Source of the DNA: Allantophomopsis cytisporea
Taxonomy: Eukaryota; Ascomycota; Leotiomycetes; Phacidiales; Phacidiaceae
Length of the DNA: 64,000 bases
Reading direction: 5' to 3'
Assembly: GCA_024752435.1 (NCBI GenBank)
Contig: CP103027.1
Span: 310,001 to 374,000, forward strand
Shown here: in pieces, positions 34,665 through 46,600 of the stretch
Layout of the letters: each line of letters opens with the position of its first letter
Position numbering within the stretch: the first letter of the stretch is position 1
Translations under genes and position numbers: made by a program
Notes under the pieces: model-generated
The model's input: the letters and a program-made list of their open reading frames with translations, nothing else
What the model was told of the DNA's origin: nothing
The model's database searches: none

Positions 34665-37600
34665 TCAGATCTTCGCAAAAACCTTGTTCGGTGTAGTCTT
34701 CGACGGTGTAGATGGCTTCGCTGCGTTTGCACGATCCAACCTATTCAGCGCCGTGGTATCTAGACTTCGGTACCATGTTGCAAGCTCTTTCATATTCTCC
34801 ACTTCACCAGCTGCATATTCGACAGGTGGTCCACTCATTTCCACAGTTCCATCCTCTTTGAAAACGGCCCAGCTAGTGCCTTCATTTGTTTCAGAGCGCA
34901 AGACAAATCCTTTGCCCTGTTCTGCTTTTACCAAGAAATTACGTAGTAGAATACCGTCACCAACGTGCATGACTGGAAGTCCACTCTTATACGGTCTGAA
35001 GATTTGGATCTCTGTGACATTTGCAGGTCCAATCGAAGCATCAGTAACATTGAAACGGATGTAAAAATGTTTCGGACCTCTCTTGGCCTGCTCAGGCTCA
35101 CTAGGGGCAGAAGTAACAATCGCCAGAACATCAAGCTTCTTGCCGAGGTTTGGCTTTAGTTGCTTCAGTCGTGAGAAAACAGCATGATCGGTGTTGATTG
35201 CTCTGCTCAGTTTCACTCCTAAAGCGGCATCAAGGCTCGTACGTGCACCTCTCGTTCTGGTTACTGGTTTGGTCGGGGATTCGAACGCAGCCGAGGCAAG
35301 CTCCACACTAGCATCTTGACCTTCAGGAGCTTCATGTTCGTCTACGATGAGTGATGGTGATCGTTGCATACGCGAATCGCTGGTAGCCCGAGATTTGCCA
35401 TACTTGGAACCTGATCTTGTCCTAGGAGGAGTGGTAGGAGGAATAAGTTCCTCAACTCTTTCTACTGAGGTTTGAGCAGAGTCAATCTTATCGATCCCCT
35501 CGTATTGCTCCTTCTGTTTCCCGGCCGATCTAGTTCTCGTAGCTGGGGTGGGAGTGGGAATATCTGAGTTTTCGACGACTTCGATATCAGCGTCATTTCG
35601 GCTCGATCTGCTTCCAACCATGGCACTTTTGAGATTTCTAGACTTCGTCTCGTCACTATCGGCTTCAACGGTGACTGATTGAGGAGCCACTGCAGGATTC
35701 TCTGCAGCGCTAATCCCGGGTGTCGCTGACGCAGCTTCAGAAGTAGTAACACGCTGCTGCTTAGCTACTACACTTTGCTTATCAGATTCTTCCAGTACCT
35801 CAATTGATGAATTTCGTGCGTTGACTTCTGGCTGAGCTATTGTTGATAAGGGTGTTGTTTCGCGCCTGGAAGCGGCCCTGGTCCTAGGTACTGCCGTGGA
35901 GGCAATAGCGGAAGTCGCCTCTGTCGCTGATAAAAGAGGTGTAGTAATTCGCTTGACAGCTGACCTGGTCCGGGGCGGAATTGTTTCTGGCACTGAAGCT
36001 GCTTCCGACGACATGACAAACTCTTGCCCAGTCTCAATGGACATGCTCGTACCAAACTCTTCTTCAGCTTGCTTTCTAGTGTTCTTGGAGCCTTCTGTCG
36101 CTAAAACAAGCTCTTGAAGCTCCTCAACACCTTTTTTGAGCTTGAGTACTTCACCAGGCTGCAACCTGTGAACTTTGTTTCCGCTGGATACGTTTGATCT
36201 CAACATAGAGCTAGCTTGAATGACGCCCTCTATGCCGCTAGATGAACTGGATGGTTCATAGGTCTCGGACTCAAGATTAACGTTCATATCAACGTCTGGC
36301 TTTTCGACATCAGTGTGTAATAAAGACCCTCGCGGAGGGCTAGGAAGAGCCTTCCCGCCGTAGGTCTCCGCAAACTGAGTTGGAGCTGGGGTTGGGAGTT
36401 GATCTTGTGCCAGTGCAACTTGACTAGTCTCGACGGTGGGCTGGATGTCGTCTACTCGGTGAGGACTTTGCTGTGAATGGTCTTGTACTCCAACATCGGT
36501 GTTTTTGTCATCATGCGAACTGGTGCCATTGCGAACCTCCTTTGCTTGTAGACTGATATGTTTTCTGAAGAGTTCAATAAGTTGTGCCTTCTTTGCACTA
36601 GAGGGGTGTGATATTTCATGAGCTACGAGGATGGATCGTAATCTAGGGACAGTGAGAGATGCAGGATCAAAACCTATTTGTAAATATTCGATATCCTCAG
36701 CATCAGATCTTTGTGGAAACCTATGATGATCAGCTTTTAGAGGAAGGTCATGCTTCACAGCATGTTTAGCTCGTTCTGCTGCTGGTACAGGGGTCTTGGA
36801 GCGTTTCCGCCTTCGTACACTGTCCTTCGTATTGTCGACGTCTTCTTGTTCAACCAGAGGCGATGAGGACACCTTCTCTAGGTTCTTGCTGATATCTCCG
36901 GCCACTACGGATTGAGAAGCATGACTGAGTTCCTGAGAGAACTCTTCTGCCTCCATGAATTCATCGTCTCTTGGAGATGAGGGATGATGCCTATTAATTC
37001 GGGAGATATGCTCAGGTATATCATCCACACTTTCTCGGGCATCATGGAAGGCATCAGTATCAGGCTGAGTTTGTGATCGCTGCTCCACAACGGGACTCTC
37101 TGTATCCCTCACTGTTTGTAGGAGTTGCGCAGAAGCCTCGTCATCTACACTTTTCTCGATGTCCATCATATCCTCTGGCTTCACTGCGTCTGATGTTCCA
37201 TCAAACCCAGTATCATTCGCTTGGGGCCTGCTTGACAGATTTTTGGAATCAGCTTCGCTAAGACTCCGTAACGTAGGTAATCTCACTACTGGATTATCTT
37301 CATGGGAGTCCCCTGATTGAGCTATCGTCCCTGTCATAACAGTATCGATAGTGTCATCTTCAATGTGGGCAGTTGGAGACACAATCTCATCCGCCTTGGT
37401 TGGAGCTGTCGAAGTGACCTCTTTCGATGTATCTCGTGCACCAAAACCATGGACTGAGGTTTCTTCGGACTCGACTTGTTTGAAAATATCTGCTATTGAC
37501 TCAATGCTCACTTCCCTCTTCTTGGTGCGAGTACGTTGATTGCGGAGTTCGATCTCATTTCCGACAAGCTGCGGCTCAGATGGCTCCTCTCTAAACTCGT

Positions 37601-40600
37601 ACTCATGAGCACCGGAACGTCGTATTGCTCTTTTGTCCTCACCATCAGGGGTATAATTTTGATCGAAAATTGAATGTCTTGAGCGTCGTTTTTTGTGATT
37701 TTTTCCGCGAGGTGTCAGTTTATCCTCTCCGTGTGTCCTAGCTGGTTCATATTCTTCCTCAGATTGGCTTTCAAGCCCTTCAACCGATTCGTCACCTGAT
37801 TTGTCAGATTCTACATGGTCACCAGCAAGAGCAACCTCGGCCTCTTGTTCGGTATGCTTCTCAGATGAGCATGCATCTAGCTCCTCAGCCTGTTCTTGGT
37901 TGAACTCAACTGGCTCGTGCCCTTGGCCTTTATCAATAAGATCATCGTTCAGATTACCATCCAAATCTGACGAACCCTCTGCTTTTGAAGTCATTGTTGG
38001 ACGGGCTTCTATGTGATCGTTGTCCAGGATACCATCTGATCTCGCAGGAGTCTGACTAGACTCGCCTTCTATGATTTTCGGTTCGTTATCTTTCATTTCC
38101 TCAACGTTGTGACCAACCTCGGCTGTCTGTGTTGTAATCTTAGGTGCAATGCTACTTATCTCCTCGATCGATTCGCGCCTGGGCTCTACTGGATCAAGGT
38201 CCTGACTGTCTTTCACAGGATCATCTACCACGTTAACCAATCTTGTAGAACTGCCCAACTCCGAAGTTGCATCTCTAGCGGCGTGAACCGACTTCGTTCG
38301 AGTGTCGGCAACCGCCTTCGACGAGGCTTCAGGCGCATTGTCCATGAAATCCGGCTTGTCAAGAGCGGTATCATTATCTGGCCGGCCCTTTCTGTTATCG
38401 TCCACAACAATTGATTTTGTAGGATCACCATCTTCCTCCTCTGACGAGTCTCTGACTACTTCCTTGGATTTGAAGTCACGTTCTGGATGCTCCCTGTCCG
38501 CGTTGTTTTTCTCGTCCTTCAATTCAAGAGCTTCATCTTCTGCGTCTTCCGGATCTTCGTCTACTTCTGAACTCTCCTCCTCCTCCTCCTCCTCCTCTTC
38601 GTCGTAATTCTCCTCAGTGGCAAACCTTCCCTGTAGATCGGGATCTCGGCGCTGATTAAGATCATCTGTGAGCATTTCATCTTGTTCGTCTTCACCTTCC
38701 ATACTTTCGTCCTCGTCTGCATCTCCGTCGCTTTCTTCGTCCAAAATCTGGCCCTCAGGTTGGATCATATCACTGTTTCCTTCCATACTCTCATCCTCGT
38801 CCGCTAATCCGTCCTCGTCATCTTCAGATCCTTGGTTCGAGGGTGCCATTTGAACATGCTGCAATTGAGGTCGGGAACTAGCATTTACTGCTGGATTTTC
38901 CTGCGGTTTTGGTTCATAATCATCCTCATCATCAGAAGATAAGAGATCGATAACGACAGGAGCAGATTGTTTTGGTGGATGTGGTGGTACAGGGCCTATC
39001 TCCTCCTCTTCTTCTTCTTCGTAGTCGTCCTCTTCAAATTCCTCATCATATTCCTGCTCTTGCTCGTCCTCGTCCTGATCCTCGTCGTAGTCTTCCTCTC
39101 TGTCAGAACGGAGAAGATTGCCGTACTGATCATTGTGTCCCCTTCGGTAGCCGTACTCCTCATAGAAGTCGTCTTGAAGAGGTTGTCCAAGATGATCTGT
39201 TGGTATATTAGAATCAATCTCTTCTTCTTCTTCTTCTTCTTCTTCGTCTTCGTCTACATCCTGATCATCCTCACTAGCCACGCGACCCTCCGGCTCATGC
39301 TCAAGAGGCTCATCGTTCTCGTACTCCGCCTCTTCGTCGTCATTTTCCGTTTCATTTGACGCATGAGTCGAAGATTCCTTGTAGTCTTTAGTTGCCTCAA
39401 GTTTGCTTTCTTCGGTCACGTGAAATGTTCTTGACAGATCATACGGCCGTTCAGTCTTAGCAGTGGGGCTCTCAGATGCTGTTTCTTCAAGATAAGCATC
39501 TCCAGTAGCAGCAGCTTGAATAATACGAGCTGATAGAGCTGCGGTCCCAAGTGCTTGCAATGTATGATATTGCGAACCAAAAACATGCGCGTCTAATTCT
39601 CTGGTATTATCATGAGTGGTATCTGGATATTCTTGCGATTCCCTATCCTCTCCATGTTCATTGACTGCGGTAGTGTTGTTCGTGAAGTACGGACCGTCAG
39701 ACTGCATTTCGTAGTCAATACGACCATAGGGATCAGGCTTATGGTCCGCATTGGCCTCATCGGGTTGAAAAATTGTCGAGGGCGCTTCACGGCTTGTTGC
39801 CCATCTTTCAAACTCAACAAAGCCTCCCGGTCGAGGGGATGCGTCTACCTCGTGCATGGCATCGTCATTAGCCACATCCAACAATATTGGACCAGACTCC
39901 ACCTCCGCCGATGACATCGCAGCGCCTGCTTCCAAGTTTGCAGCATCTGCAAATGACGAATACCCTTCGTCGCCAAAGGTTTGCCTGGGTGCATTGAAGC
40001 TTGATGGAGGTCCAACTGGCCGAGGAGACGTTTGCGTGCCTCCTGTTGCGAAGGTCGCTGTAAAAGGTCCCGGCGCAGAAGGTTCCACGCGTGTCCTAGA
40101 CAAATCGGGCGTCTGTAAATGCTGGTCCAGATCTTGTGACTGAGCCTGAGATTGTGTCCACTGGGGTGGTTTTGGTGTTCCAAGACGTGGTGAATTTTCT
40201 TGTTGCAACCTGTTATCGAAATTGAATGCCGGTGACGGGGACGCAAATTCAGTATGGTAGACAGATCTAGGTTGGGAGCGAAATCCATTGGAAGTTCCCA
40301 GGCGATCTTCATCATCCAACTCCATAGTTTGGCAGCCCTCATCAGTCATGACAACCATCGATCGTGCAGGGGTTTCTGGGGCCATCTGTACACTTGCATT
40401 ATCAGACTCCTCTGATCCAGGACTTTGTGATCTACTATGGTATCGCCACGAGGAGCTTCTCCTGGATCTTTTTCTGCCTTTCCCAATAACTGAGCCGTCT
40501 TCCTCTGAAAACGGATCTGAGCCAAACAACGATCCATACGATAGACGTGCGCGCTTTATGAAGGCTGGCGAGTTCCACTTGTTACGATCCTTCAATTTTT

Positions 40601-41208
40601 CGCGCTGGATAGCTGAGATTGGAGTTCCTTGGGAAATTCCAGTAAAATCTCCATTTCCATATAATCCATCAAGAGGTAATTCTTCGGGCTCGGGAGAAGG
40701 TGGTGGATGATCAATATCGACAAGAGAAATTGCGCGGGTCTCATTGTTATCGATCTGAATCGGGAGTATGTTAGAGAACAATCAATTAAAGACATTAGGT
40801 TCAACAAACTTGTAGTATTAAACGTTCACTAAACCTCAACTCCCAGTCCACACCTTTACCAGGTGTGCGAAGACGCTCATCACCTTCCGAAACCCATTCC
40901 ACCCCTCTCAAACTCAAGACAACTTCATCTCCACTGCTGATTTCAGACCTAGCAAGAGCCTTCGCACTTGATCCCGTAAATTGTACGCGAACTTGTCCCT
41001 TTGATCGGCGTAATCGAAAGTCAGGCTCCGCGAGAAGTAGTGCGACGGTCTTGTTTGACGATGAATACGGCCATTTGAGAGTTACTACGGCCTTTATAGA
41101 TTTGGAAAATACGTCAGGAACTTCTGGTGAGAGGTCTGCGATCGGTAGTTGAGCTCCGAAAAAGCTCGATGATACACCGGTGCCAGTGTTTTCTTGTCCC
41201 GCCATCAT
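34665..41208 (-). CDS. large OB-fold/HeH protein with POT1/Cdc13-like telomere-binding domain
   Basis: Two exons on the minus strand, 41208-40810 and 40754-34665, give 2162 aa (start 41208 or the adjacent ATG at 41205). Residues about 20-133 form a compact beta-rich region (VVTLKWPYSSSNKTVALLL, then GDEVVLSLRGVEWV) that looks like an OB-fold. The middle is low-complexity and very acidic, with runs of Glu/Asp encoded by GAA/GAG repeats (plus-strand CTC and CTT tracts near 38574-38600 and 39215-39255). At about 1490-1535 there is a HeH/SAP-like helix-extension-helix (LTVPRLRSILVAHEI and PSSAKKAQLIELFRK). Residues about 1995-2105 (KKLDVLAIVTSAP, KHFYIRFNVTDAS, HVGDGILLRNFLVKAEQGKG) match the single-strand telomeric DNA-binding OB family of POT1/Cdc13. 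A nuclear, probably telomeric role is inferred. Fungal relatives exist, but I know of no direct functional assignment. Confidence 0.82.
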
Positions 41209-41667
41209 TCCTGTCTGACGCGTCAAGAAGATCCAAGAATTTCGCTCAAAGTTTTCGTGTTTCGCACATGATTCAAGTAGTTGGAGATGTCCTTATCAAA
41301 TCGATTGTAGTATGCTACGGTTTGCGCGTTTTGAAAGGAAGTTGCGTTCATTGAGACATCGCAGGAACGTGAGCTCATTGACAATACTGCCAAAAGTCAC
41401 CGCCTAGCGATTCGTTGCATGGATGCACTTGCACACTTGCCATCTGCCATGGCACCATTGATAAATGGGGCTTACCTTATAATTCGACATCAATATTTCC
41501 CACTATGGAGATATCTTGAATCACTCATTCCGTTCTCCTATAATCCTATCGTATTTCTCGGCAGTCGACGTGTCTTCCTTGTCATTTATATTGTTTATTC
41601 ATATCATTATCTGTTATTACCATAGAACTATCCGGATACTGGAGGAAATCGTCTCCAAAGTCTCAGA
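41209..41667. promoter_or_regulatory. divergent promoter region
   Basis: About 460 bases separate the starts of the telomere-binding-like gene (minus) and the flavin monooxygenase (plus). The control regions of both must lie here, unless elements sit inside the genes. No specific motif is clear. Confidence 0.4.
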
Positions 41668-43086
41668 ATGGGATCGATCAGCCCAACTCTAGCTTCAACC
41701 ACCTTAGCAGTCAAGCGAATTGCAATTATCGGAGCAGGGCCGACTGGGCTTGCTGCAGCAAAGTATCTCCGGGCTGCAGAATGTTTTTCGAAGATCGATG
41801 TGTTTGAACAACAGCCGGATATTGGCGGTGTTTGGCTGTACACTCCCGAAGTACACGCAAAGACCATAGTACCTCAAACAACACCACACTGTTCGCCTGA
41901 TACGCCTTTGGACACCCCTCAAGGACCAACTTTCCCATCTCCTATGTATGAGAAGCTTCATACTAACATCCCAAAGACGCTTATGGGGTTTTCTGATCAA
42001 CACTTTGCCGACGACTGCCAGTTATTTCCGAAACGAGAGGACGTTCAAGAGTACTTGCAAAAGTATTCTGAAGATGTTTTTTCAATGATCTCATTCTCAA
42101 CCCAGGTTGAATCTGTGACCCTTCAAACTTTCAACGGACATGATCAATGGGAGTTACAATTTAAAAACTTGAAAGATTTGAAACCTCACAAATCAATATA
42201 TGATGCTTTGGTTGTTGCCAACGGTCATTACAATGTGCCTTTCATTCCGTCGTATCCGGGGATATCGGAGTGGAACGATCGGTATCCTGGATCTATCAGT
42301 CACTCGAAGACATTCCGATCCCCCAAACTTTTCGCCAACAAGAAAGTTCTCCTAATAGGCAACAGAGCTTCTGGTGCAGATATCGGGAAACAGATTGCTT
42401 CAGTTTGTGCTACCCCTCTTCTTAATTCTGTACGAGAGTATTCTGAGGAGCTACCTCCACCAAATAAGCGTGAAGTTCCCCCGATAGCATCTTTCAATGT
42501 GGACGATCGAAGTGTCACCTTTGACGATGGGCATACGGAAGCCGGTATTGACAATGTCGTCTTCTGCACAGGGTACCTTTATGCATATCCATTCTTGCAA
42601 AATTCTGGTATCACATCCCCAGTTGTCACCGATGGTCGACGAGTTCGAGGACTTTATAAACATCTATTCAATATCAACCATCCAACACTTGCTTTTACAG
42701 CTCTTCCTCAGAAAGTCATCCCATTTCCGCTTTCAGAAGGACAGTCCGCAGTATTGGCTCGGATATGGTCCGGACAGCTATCTTTACCTTCGAAAGCCGA
42801 GATGGAAGAGTGGGAAGCGGAAAGGATAAAAGAGAAGAGCGATTTTAACGAGTTCCATTATTTCGGATGGCCCGAGGATGCCAATTATATCAATGAAATG
42901 CATGACTGGGCCATGACTGCGGATTCAAGAATGCCTGGAAAGAAACCGCCTTTTTGGGACGCAAAGATGAAATGGATTAGAGAGAATTATATTGAAATTT
43001 CGAAAGCTTGGACAGCTGCGGGGGGAACAGCGAAGTCTGCTGAGGAGATTGGCTTTGATTTTGCTGTCTTAAATAAGGATGCATGA
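41668..43086 (+). CDS. flavin-containing monooxygenase (FMO)
   Basis: Single exon, 472 aa. The FAD-binding Rossmann motif GAGPTGLAAAKYL is at about residues 18-30. The FMO fingerprint F/Y-x-G-x-x-x-H-x-x-x-F appears as YPGSISHSKTF at about 209-219, and the NADPH-binding motif as LLIGNRASGADIG at about 227-239. An ATG motif-like FCTGYLYAYPF follows. The overall layout matches yeast and fungal FMOs that oxidise thiols or amines with NADPH and O2, for instance helping set cytosolic redox for protein folding. In the NADPH motif an Arg replaces the common Ser (GNRASG), which may alter coenzyme preference. No signal peptide is seen, so cytosolic or ER-surface action is likely. Confidence 0.9.
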   Translation: MGSISPTLASTTLAVKRIAIIGAGPTGLAAAKYLRAAECFSKIDVFEQQPDIGGVWLYTPEVHAKTIVPQTTPHCSPDTPLDTPQGPTFPSPMYEKLHTNIPKTLMGFSDQHFADDCQLFPKREDVQEYLQKYSEDVFSMISFSTQVESVTLQTFNGHDQWELQFKNLKDLKPHKSIYDALVVANGHYNVPFIPSYPGISEWNDRYPGSISHSKTFRSPKLFANKKVLLIGNRASGADIGKQIASVCATPLLNSVREYSEELPPPNKREVPPIASFNVDDRSVTFDDGHTEAGIDNVVFCTGYLYAYPFLQNSGITSPVVTDGRRVRGLYKHLFNINHPTLAFTALPQKVIPFPLSEGQSAVLARIWSGQLSLPSKAEMEEWEAERIKEKSDFNEFHYFGWPEDANYINEMHDWAMTADSRMPGKKPPFWDAKMKWIRENYIEISKAWTAAGGTAKSAEEIGFDFAVLNKDA

Positions 43087-43694
43087 TCGCAGAATTCAAA
43101 TACTAGATGAGTAACGAACGAAATCCTAGCATAGTAAGAGATATTTCGAATTAGTTAAATTTCTACATAATCAAAGCGTCTTAATCATCCATCAACAATG
43201 AGCTATCAGGATCTGAGTTTAACTACAATCGATGTGTCGAACAAGCTTCAGTGTCACAGACTAGAGGTTTCAATAAATAGTGCATACCACTTCGTCTGGG
43301 TTTGAATTTCAATGTCAGGATAAATGTGTCGAAGTACCTAGGAAGATACCTAGATAGGTAAGAAAAGAATGATGAAACTTGTGAAGTTATATGAGAAGGC
43401 TCTCTTACAGCCTTGCGTCGTCCGAATTGCCGGCGGGCATCGACCAGGCGGGAAGCCACAAGACTGACAGGGTACCACCTGCTAAACTTTATGAGTGAAC
43501 GTGAATCTAAAATATTTTGACAGATCCCGTTCAAGTCAAAGTCTTGATACTTCAATTGCAATGGTTAAGTTATTACAAGCATATAATAACCAAACTCATC
43601 CTTAACCATTGAGAGTTTGATCGCCAAAGCGGACTATGGGAGTTCTGGCACATCTGCAGTTCACAGCTTCGCGTGATACTCGCGTTCATGTGTG
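43087..43694. other. intergenic region
   Basis: About 600 bases between two plus-strand genes. A minus-strand frame at 43223-43561 has no family signature. I see no other feature. Confidence 0.5.
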
Positions 43695-46600
43695 ATGGCA
43701 CCCCCCGCACACAGTTCACGAACAAAGACTGAAAGTAAAGGTCGAAGACGCCCGAAAAAGGTGCCCTCAAGTGTGAATACCGAGTCCAGCTCTGCAGGGC
43801 ACAAAGGGCAGGTTAACGCGATCGACGAGTTTTACTCGGTTCGCACAATACTTGACGAGAACGAGGACGAGTATCTCATTGACTGGAACGATAATTCGCA
43901 GACCGGGGAAAGATACGAGCCAACCTGGGTATGTCGTTTTAATCGATATGACGTTCTGCAGCTCCTCCAAGATCTGTGATTTTATACAGGTGCATGCACG
44001 CTGACTGTGATTGGGGAGAAAGGAACCAAAGAGTAACGCGAACGAAGCCGCGATAACCGATTGGGAGGAGAAAAGGTCCAAGGAGGAAGGGGGATCGTCG
44101 AGAAAAAGAGGGCCACAGCAACAAAAAAGCACGCAAGAGGCGAGCAGAGTAATTGCAGATAGTCAGAGCGGTCCTTCCACTCTAGAGACGTCTCAGGATA
44201 GTGAGCCTATCCGTATCGCGAAGCGCAAAAGAGAACTCGCCCAGCCGTCAAGACCGAGCGACCCAATATCAAAGAAGCGTGGCAGAGGAAGGCCAAGGGG
44301 ATCTCGGAACAAACGCCAACGGTTACAGACTGGATTCAGTCGAGAGGTTCGAGAATTGGAGTTAGAAGAGGAGGAGTCTACAGGCCCCGCCGTAGAAAAC
44401 CAGGCTGCAAACACCTACCAAGAAGACCCAATCGTCAGCTCGAGCTATCTAGTTCAAGTGCTTGTCAACCAACAAGAAAGTGCTGTTGATCTGGAGAAGT
44501 ATCACGTTGTCTCTGACCCATCTTCCAACGAAACTCATATTAGATCATTGCGAGAACAACCTCTAGCCTCAAGCGCTGTAAAGAGAGATATTGTTCTCGA
44601 TTCTCAAGAAACGCCTTTGTCGGTGTCGAAGCCTGGACCCAAGGATCTCGAACAGATCTTCGTAGAAAACTCAGATTGTAGCCATTCAAGCACCAAGAAC
44701 TCGAATAAGAGCAGAGCTGTCTCTGAAGTTTCTGTAGCAGAGAGAGAAGGAGGCGAAGTTTTTGAAGATCCATCAAGCTGTCGTGAAAGGGCGAAATATC
44801 CCGACGTGGAGGGGAGCGAAAACGTACTCGAGACAAGTTCTCTGCATATTAACGAGACACCTAAAGCGCAGCCTCAAACGCCAGAACTATCCTCTATCAA
44901 AGGAGATTTGAAAGGGGCGGATAACAAAACATCTCAGGATCAAGTTGGTGAACCAAGTTGTAACGAATCTGGCCAAGTTCGTTCACCTGACCTTGAACAT
45001 ATTACCATAAGGTCTCAGCAACTGACTTCGTCATCTTCAGCGCCCTCGCCAGTCGGTTCTTGGAACGCTGCGTACGATTCTGAACTTCCCATCCCCATTC
45101 AAATCGAGGACGGCATAGATCCTGATCCAGTACCACCACTAGTGCACACTTCCGAGTCTGGTGACCGAGAGTCTGAGGAGACAGAAGACCTGCAGTTTCA
45201 GACACAGGTCCTATACAATCATCATTCTGTAAACGCCAGTACTCAATCTTCACAGGAGAAGCCAAGTTCCTTCGAAAGTGTAATCTCAGTTGTCAATTCA
45301 TCAGTAGACGAAGATTCAGAGGTTGGGTCATCAGAACCGTGGCAAGGTGGTCAGCTTGTGCCTGAAGCTGATCTGCTTTCATCGCAGTCCTCTCTTCGCC
45401 AAAGCCTTAATCTTCAACTTGAAAACGAGGTGAGTGCCGAAGAGCAGGTTGATCGAGAAGAACCTATATTACCCATAATTTCTTCCCGTAGACATAATTC
45501 ACAGTCCTCTCTGGGGTTAGATGAAAACCGTATATTTGAGTCGAAACACAAATCATATCGTGGTGGCAACGACGTTCTGGCAAGTATCGAACAGGATTTG
45601 TCTTCACCAGATTTCCCACCACCACATCTTGTTCCCTCATCTGGGACTCCTCAGCTTCCAGAAACATACGCAAGCAATTTCCCAACAAGGTCTAGCACCC
45701 TGTCCAACTTCAACATGGAAGGCGACGTGACATCCGCGGAGCAAAATGAAGCTCTTTCGTCACCAAAACTTACTATCACCGAGCGGTTGAAGCAAATCCG
45801 TGCTCAATCCGCTGTGCACATGTCAACACGCTCGCCATCTGCCATACCAGAACGTGTTCCAACACCACCAACTGCTCACCCTGGACAGATGCTGCCTTCT
45901 CGACAACACCACATTGAAATCGAAGAGCCCTTACCAGAAGTTCAACATCCTACAGAAGAGCTACCAAAACACAACGAAGACACTTCTGAGATTCAAATAC
46001 ATCCCGACATACCTCGACTCGGAAAGATGGAGTACCTTGTTCCTTTACCTATGGTGTCCTTTGTCCGAGACGTTTACGCTCAGACGGTTAAGAACTTCAA
46101 ACCCCATATCAAGCTCTTCATTCGCGAATCGCAAACCGATTCTTCGACGCTCGAGGCCATTGACAATATGATCGATGACCTCAAAAAGTGCTGTGCTCAC
46201 CAAGACCTCCTCGGTATACCTTCGGCCACACAAGCTACAACTCCGCACAAAATCACTGCTCAATGGGCAAACACGTGTAGTACCAAGTGTATGTTCCTCC
46301 GTCAATTTTTGAAGGAAACACGTAACATCGAAACTCATGTCGTTGTCTTGGCACGCCCAGGCAGAACAATGGACATTCTCGAGTCGATTCTCATAGAGGA
46401 TAAGATTTCTTATGAACGATCTGGAGGTGACCGCAGCCGTAACTCGATGAGCCATTCTTCTCTTAGTGTAACCCTTCATCCCACTGGCGAAGAGGGAAGC
46501 ATTTACGTTGTTGCTCGTGCCAACTTGGTCATTGCTTTTGACGACACATATGATTCGTCCGAGTCATACCTGCAGCAGATACGCGCCGATCTCTTTGAAG

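Noticed and set aside
38967..39359. Plus-strand frame of 130 codons rich in Phe, Leu and Val
   Set aside because: It is the antisense of the Glu/Asp-coding tracts in the large OB-fold gene (GAA/GAG read as TTC/CTC), so its hydrophobic look is a composition artefact.
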